NCBI GenBank assembly: GCA_038503035.1
Contig: JAVSML010024356.1
Location: 139,736-203,735, forward strand
DNA from: Crocodylus rhombifer
Lineage: Eukaryota; Chordata; Crocodylia; Crocodylidae
Direction of reading: 5' to 3'
Length of the DNA stretch: 64,000 bases
The stretch's first letter is position 1; each line of letters starts with the position of its first letter. Shown here one piece after another: positions 60,237 to 64,000 of this stretch. The position numbers and the translations under genes were made by a program. Under the pieces are notes generated by a model. It saw nothing but the letters and a program-made list of their open reading frames with translations. It was not told the origin of the DNA and did not search any database.

Positions 60237-63200
60237 CTGAAAAAAGAAACAAATAATGTGTTTCAGTAGAAGGAACTCATTTCTCTTATACTTCTTAGTG
60301 ACTTAGTCCCCATCCCCCCAGCAACTTTATTTTTACCACAAAGAATTGCATTTTAGATTTGCAAAGTGCTGATATAATTTGTCTGAAAGATGCAACACAA
60401 ACTAAAATAATGCATTTGTGCCCTTACAAAATTATACCCAGCTGTTTACTTACAGAAAGTTTTCCGATGGCCAATTAAACCACTATAATGGTTTTTTGTT
60501 TTGTTTTGTTTTTAAATCAGCAGTACGATGGTAAGACAAGTAAAATTTGTGTTTAATTGTCCAAGGTTAAAGCAGAAGAGGGAAGAACAATGTCAAACAA
60601 TAACGTGTCAGAAATTAAACACAGTTGTCATAAAAAGGCAACACGCATAGCTTTAGTTAAAAGATGAAAGCCTCAAGTTTTCACAAGTGCATGAACAATG
60701 TAACTGAATTATAACATCAGCGAGAATTGGATATCTCTAATAAATGCACATTCAATTTTGTAGATAAAGAACAATTAAATCTACCTCATAGGGCAAATTA
60801 TTTGCTAAGCCAATATCAATTGAAAATTGTTACAATAGGACACAAAAGCTCCAAACAATGATCAGAACTGCATTGTGCAACTGCACTGTACAAACATGTA
60901 AGGTATTTATTTCCTGTCCCAGAATACTCAGATAAGTGCAATATGCAGTAGGTGGAAAATCAGATAACAGACAGATGAGAAGATAAGGAAGTAAAATGAA
61001 TACATTATGGATAATGAAGTCAGTCTCAGTTTGCCACCTAGAAAGCCACCATCAATTTTGTAGGATCATGCCATAGATAAATTTTTCAAAATAATCTGAA
61101 AGAAAACATTGTAAAAAAACCAACCCCCCTCCCCCCCACCAGAATGGTATCTTCTTGTTCACCGATCATGCTGTTCAAAGATTCCAGTTTTCAAAGTATA
61201 TCTTGTTACATATGGAAACTAGAGATGTTATGGAGATGCCTTATCTATAAGAAATGCCCGCTTCAAGTTATACACCACTGAAAGCACATTTTGATGGACT
61301 TAATGAAACTACAAGCCTCATAAGGGCCCTCTGTATAGGTGAATTTTATTTCAGTACCTAAGACTGAGACAAGAGACTAAACCTGCTGTATAGCAGCTTC
61401 TTACAGTGCCTTGAGAATTGAGTTATTTTGTCTTGCTACTTATTGAGAAAAGAAAAAGCAGCTTAACTCTGCTACAGCTAGTTGCTAGGCTCATTTCCTA
61501 TAAAAAAAAAACAAAAAAACAAAAAAACAAAAAAACAAAAAAACCTAGCTATAAGGAATTTCTAACTTTTTTGTTTTCAATGAATGGATCCAGATTTACA
61601 GGATGTCACTGTACCAACATCTCAAAAGGCATTTTGTTACTGCAAATGAGCCAGACTTCATCCCATATGGATTTGACAATTAGTAACATTAGTTTATATG
61701 CTTCAAGGTAAGATAAACAGCACAACTAAACTATGAACATTAAAGTAGCCCCCCGTCAATTGTTTATACAGGAAATACATTTTTGCAGCATTGTTAAATA
61801 CTGTATTCGTCTAGCATTATATATATATAAGCTTATGCAGTATACAATTCCTCAAAATGATCACTTTGAAAAACAATTATTTCTCTCAATAAGAAAGCAT
61901 TCACTCAAAGAATACAACAAGGATTATGCAAGATCTTTAAGTAACTCTCCAACAATGAACTGAAGTGTCCCTAAGTTCCCTGTAAATAAAATCCACAACA
62001 TTTAAAAGACTGTCCTGAATGAGATCTAAAATACTTTGCAAGACTTAAAATACATGGTGCTGATCTTGTTCTCATGAAATATTTATAGGAAAAAAATAAA
62101 ATTAACTGTGCGTAGTTTAACATTTCCAAAGATCTCTTTTGATTATTTATAGGTGTGGTGTGTTTCCAGCACAAGATAGCTAGAGTTCTTCCTCACTAGT
62201 TCTCAAAGATTTTTGGCTTGGTGAGAATCAGTTGGGTTTTACAGGGAAACCAACCTTTGTGCTCCTTACCAGCTTCAGTATTTTGATGAACTGGACAAGG
62301 AATTCCCCAACCTTTAAGTATGATTCACAGCAGAAATGTATTTTTTTTTTATGCCCAACAGGCCAACCAAATGTCTTCTTAACAAGCTGGAATCTAGTTA
62401 GCTAATATCTTTGGAGAAGCTCAACTATAGGTAAGTGGTTTCTTTTTTTCTAAGGCTGCAGGTCTACAGTTCGAGATGAAGTTATATATTGCTGACCAAA
62501 CCTCAAAAGATAATATGGTCAGGCTCCTGGTTATCCACTTCCTTGTCCAATTTAAAAAAAAATGTTTTGCTTTTCTTCTCTTTTTTCTTATGTGATTGTA
62601 TACTGGGGGGGGGTTTCCGGGAATAAAGTACTTCAAGGAGTACTTGAGTTTTTTATTGAGTTTATAATTCAAACAAACATGAACATTTCTGAAGTGGTTT
62701 AATATAACTTTGAAGCACTTCACACCCCAAAAAGAAAGCGTACAATCAAATAGGTTTGGCCAGCAATATATCACTTAGACTGCTAACAAAAAAAAGATAT
62801 ATTTTCTGTATTACTCTGCGACAGAAGATGTGGAAAACACCTACTAGCAAACCGGCTCCAAAAGCTTGTTTATGAAACTAATCAGAAATTTTAAATAACC
62901 TATTGAAACAAACTCTCTTGTGAACTAGTTTAAGATAGGAAGATCCTCAAATTACAATGTTTTCCCTCTTAATATGAAGCAAGTCTCACCACTAAGTGAA
63001 TATTTGTTTCAACTCTAAAATAAATCAGGGTGAAGGATATCTAAAAGGGAAGGGACATATAATCCCTTTCCACTAGGAAATTAAAAAACTAGCTGTTCAG
63101 CACAAGACCATGAAGACAAAATATGATACCAGCCATGTTAATATAAAAACAGATCAGCAATTTTCTTTTTAACACCTGGGCAGAGATATGGGTCACTCGC

Positions 63201-63535
63201 CAAAAAAAGAGACCCTGAAATATCACAAACTCATCTTATTAAGTTTAATAAGTAAGCCAAATAAGTAAGGCTACTTCCATAAAAATAAACTCAGGATTTC
63301 TTATCTTCAATCCAGATATTCCCTTTTAGTGGCAATGGAGCAGGTTATCCTGCTGAATCACTGCGCTTGTCAGACAAACATACTATATTGCTTGGAAAAA
63401 AAGGTTGCTCAGTAACTGTTGCTCTTGAGATGTACTGTCTCTGTGTATTCCTCTCTTGGGGATGCATGCATCTTGTGCACCAGCACCTGGAATTTTTGCC
63501 TAGCAGTGGCCACTGTACTATGCCTGCAAACTAAG
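60237..63535. other. NCOA2: NCOA2 5' intron, no exon recognised
   Basis: AT-rich sequence upstream of the start-codon exon on the minus strand. It holds a microsatellite at 61502-61545 and homopolymer runs. No non-coding first exon, CpG island or promoter can be supported. Confidence 0.45.
61502..61545 (+). repeat. (A7C)n microsatellite
   Basis: Four uninterrupted 8-bp units of seven A and one C follow an A10C start. In-frame it accounts for the lysine-rich part of a short chance frame. Confidence 0.95.
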
Positions 63536-64000
63536 GGCCCCTCTACACATGCAGGTAAAGGTGCAATGGGTTCTAACATGCAATCCATACAGTTGTGCCT
63601 CCTGCCATGCTACAAGGCACGCAAGACAGGATGCAGAATTATGGGATCATGCAGGTTCCATCATTTTATATTGCCAGTGCAGGTGGAGCCTGGGATCACA
63701 ATCCCAGACTCCCCCTGCACCACCTCCCACAGCTGTGAACCCCATGACTGACAGAGCTCAGCAGGGCTCACAAAGCTCCTGGCACTGCCCCGACTGCGAG
63801 CTCCACAGCTCACATCAGCTGCAGGGTTCACAGTGGGAGTTGCAGGACTTCCAGCAGGGAGAAAGCTGCCCTACTGCAAGCCACATGACCAACTATTCTG
63901 CCCCCATTGTGAGCCCCACATCCAACAAGGCTCAGTTGAATACTACCATCACTGTGAGCCTTATCAGCTGCTTGGGCCATCAGTTGATGGGGCTCCCAGC
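63536..64000. mobile_element. GC-rich element with TCTACAC-type end, cut by window edge
   Basis: GGGCCCCTCTACACATGCAG at 63535 resembles the TCTACA-type MITE ends elsewhere in the window. What follows to 64000 is GC-rich, repetitive sequence (GAGCTCAGCAGGGCTCACAA; CTGCAGGGTTCACAGTGGGA; recurring GTGAGCC / CCCCA units). The right end is outside the window. Confidence 0.45.

Noticed and set aside
1..64000. CRISPR arrays, operons, rRNA, tRNA and riboswitches
   Set aside because: The window is intron-rich vertebrate DNA. No regularly spaced direct repeats, cloverleaf genes or bacterial gene order were seen.
60237..64000. NCOA2 promoter or CpG island
   Set aside because: The sequence is AT-rich up to 63500, and the GC-rich end block looks repeat-derived and CpG-poor. 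The promoter probably lies beyond the window.

Overview
The window is vertebrate nuclear DNA. It is an AT-rich, intron-dominated stretch holding the N-terminal coding exons of NCOA2 (nuclear receptor coactivator 2; TIF2/GRIP1/SRC-2) on the minus strand. Seven coding exons are recognised: 60217-60132 (start codon), 52078-51906 (bHLH), 10149-10046, 5871-5694 (PAS-A), 3330-3145, 1985-1887 and 1790-1650. Every junction is GT-AG, the phases agree throughout, and the joined exons give 967 nt of open frame, about 322 codons. The rest of the gene lies beyond the low-coordinate edge. Upstream untranslated exons and the promoter are not identified and probably lie beyond 64000.

The repeat content points to a non-avian sauropsid. 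A crocodilian is my best guess and a turtle the alternative. Well-preserved CR1 LINE copies dominate, with a Penelope-like element, many short hAT-type elements with 8-bp target duplications, and palindromic miniature elements. The species is an inference from repeats, not something read directly.

Layout from low to high coordinates. 1-10149: five NCOA2 exons with small and medium introns, one CR1 tail (4016-4614) and palindromic MITE debris. 10150-51905: a single 41.8-kb intron between the exon after the bHLH and the bHLH exon. It carries most of the mobile DNA: a snap-back Penelope-like terminus (12310-12440), CR1 copies (17401-17509, 17750-18810, 26141-26225, 26370-27890, 28274-28470, 29070-30858 with a second CR1 inside it, 42278-43436), hAT elements (21570-22327, 23854-24445, 32423-32596), a solo LTR (32733-33624), GC-rich fold-back elements (36986-38914 and 39815-41195) and an internally deleted Penelope-like element (47356-49095). 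52079-60131: an 8-kb intron with a hAT element and a mosaic of older CR1/L3-like pieces. 60237-64000: 5' intron, ending in another GC-rich element cut by the window edge.

No RNA genes, CRISPR arrays, operons or second host gene were recognised. Most longer open frames away from the exons are LINE or Penelope reverse transcriptase remnants, or overlapping sense and antisense frames of GC-rich repeats. The best candidates for something undescribed are the nested fold-back family at 37-41 kb, the inverted Penelope terminus at 12.3 kb, and the short-element families that recur within the window.
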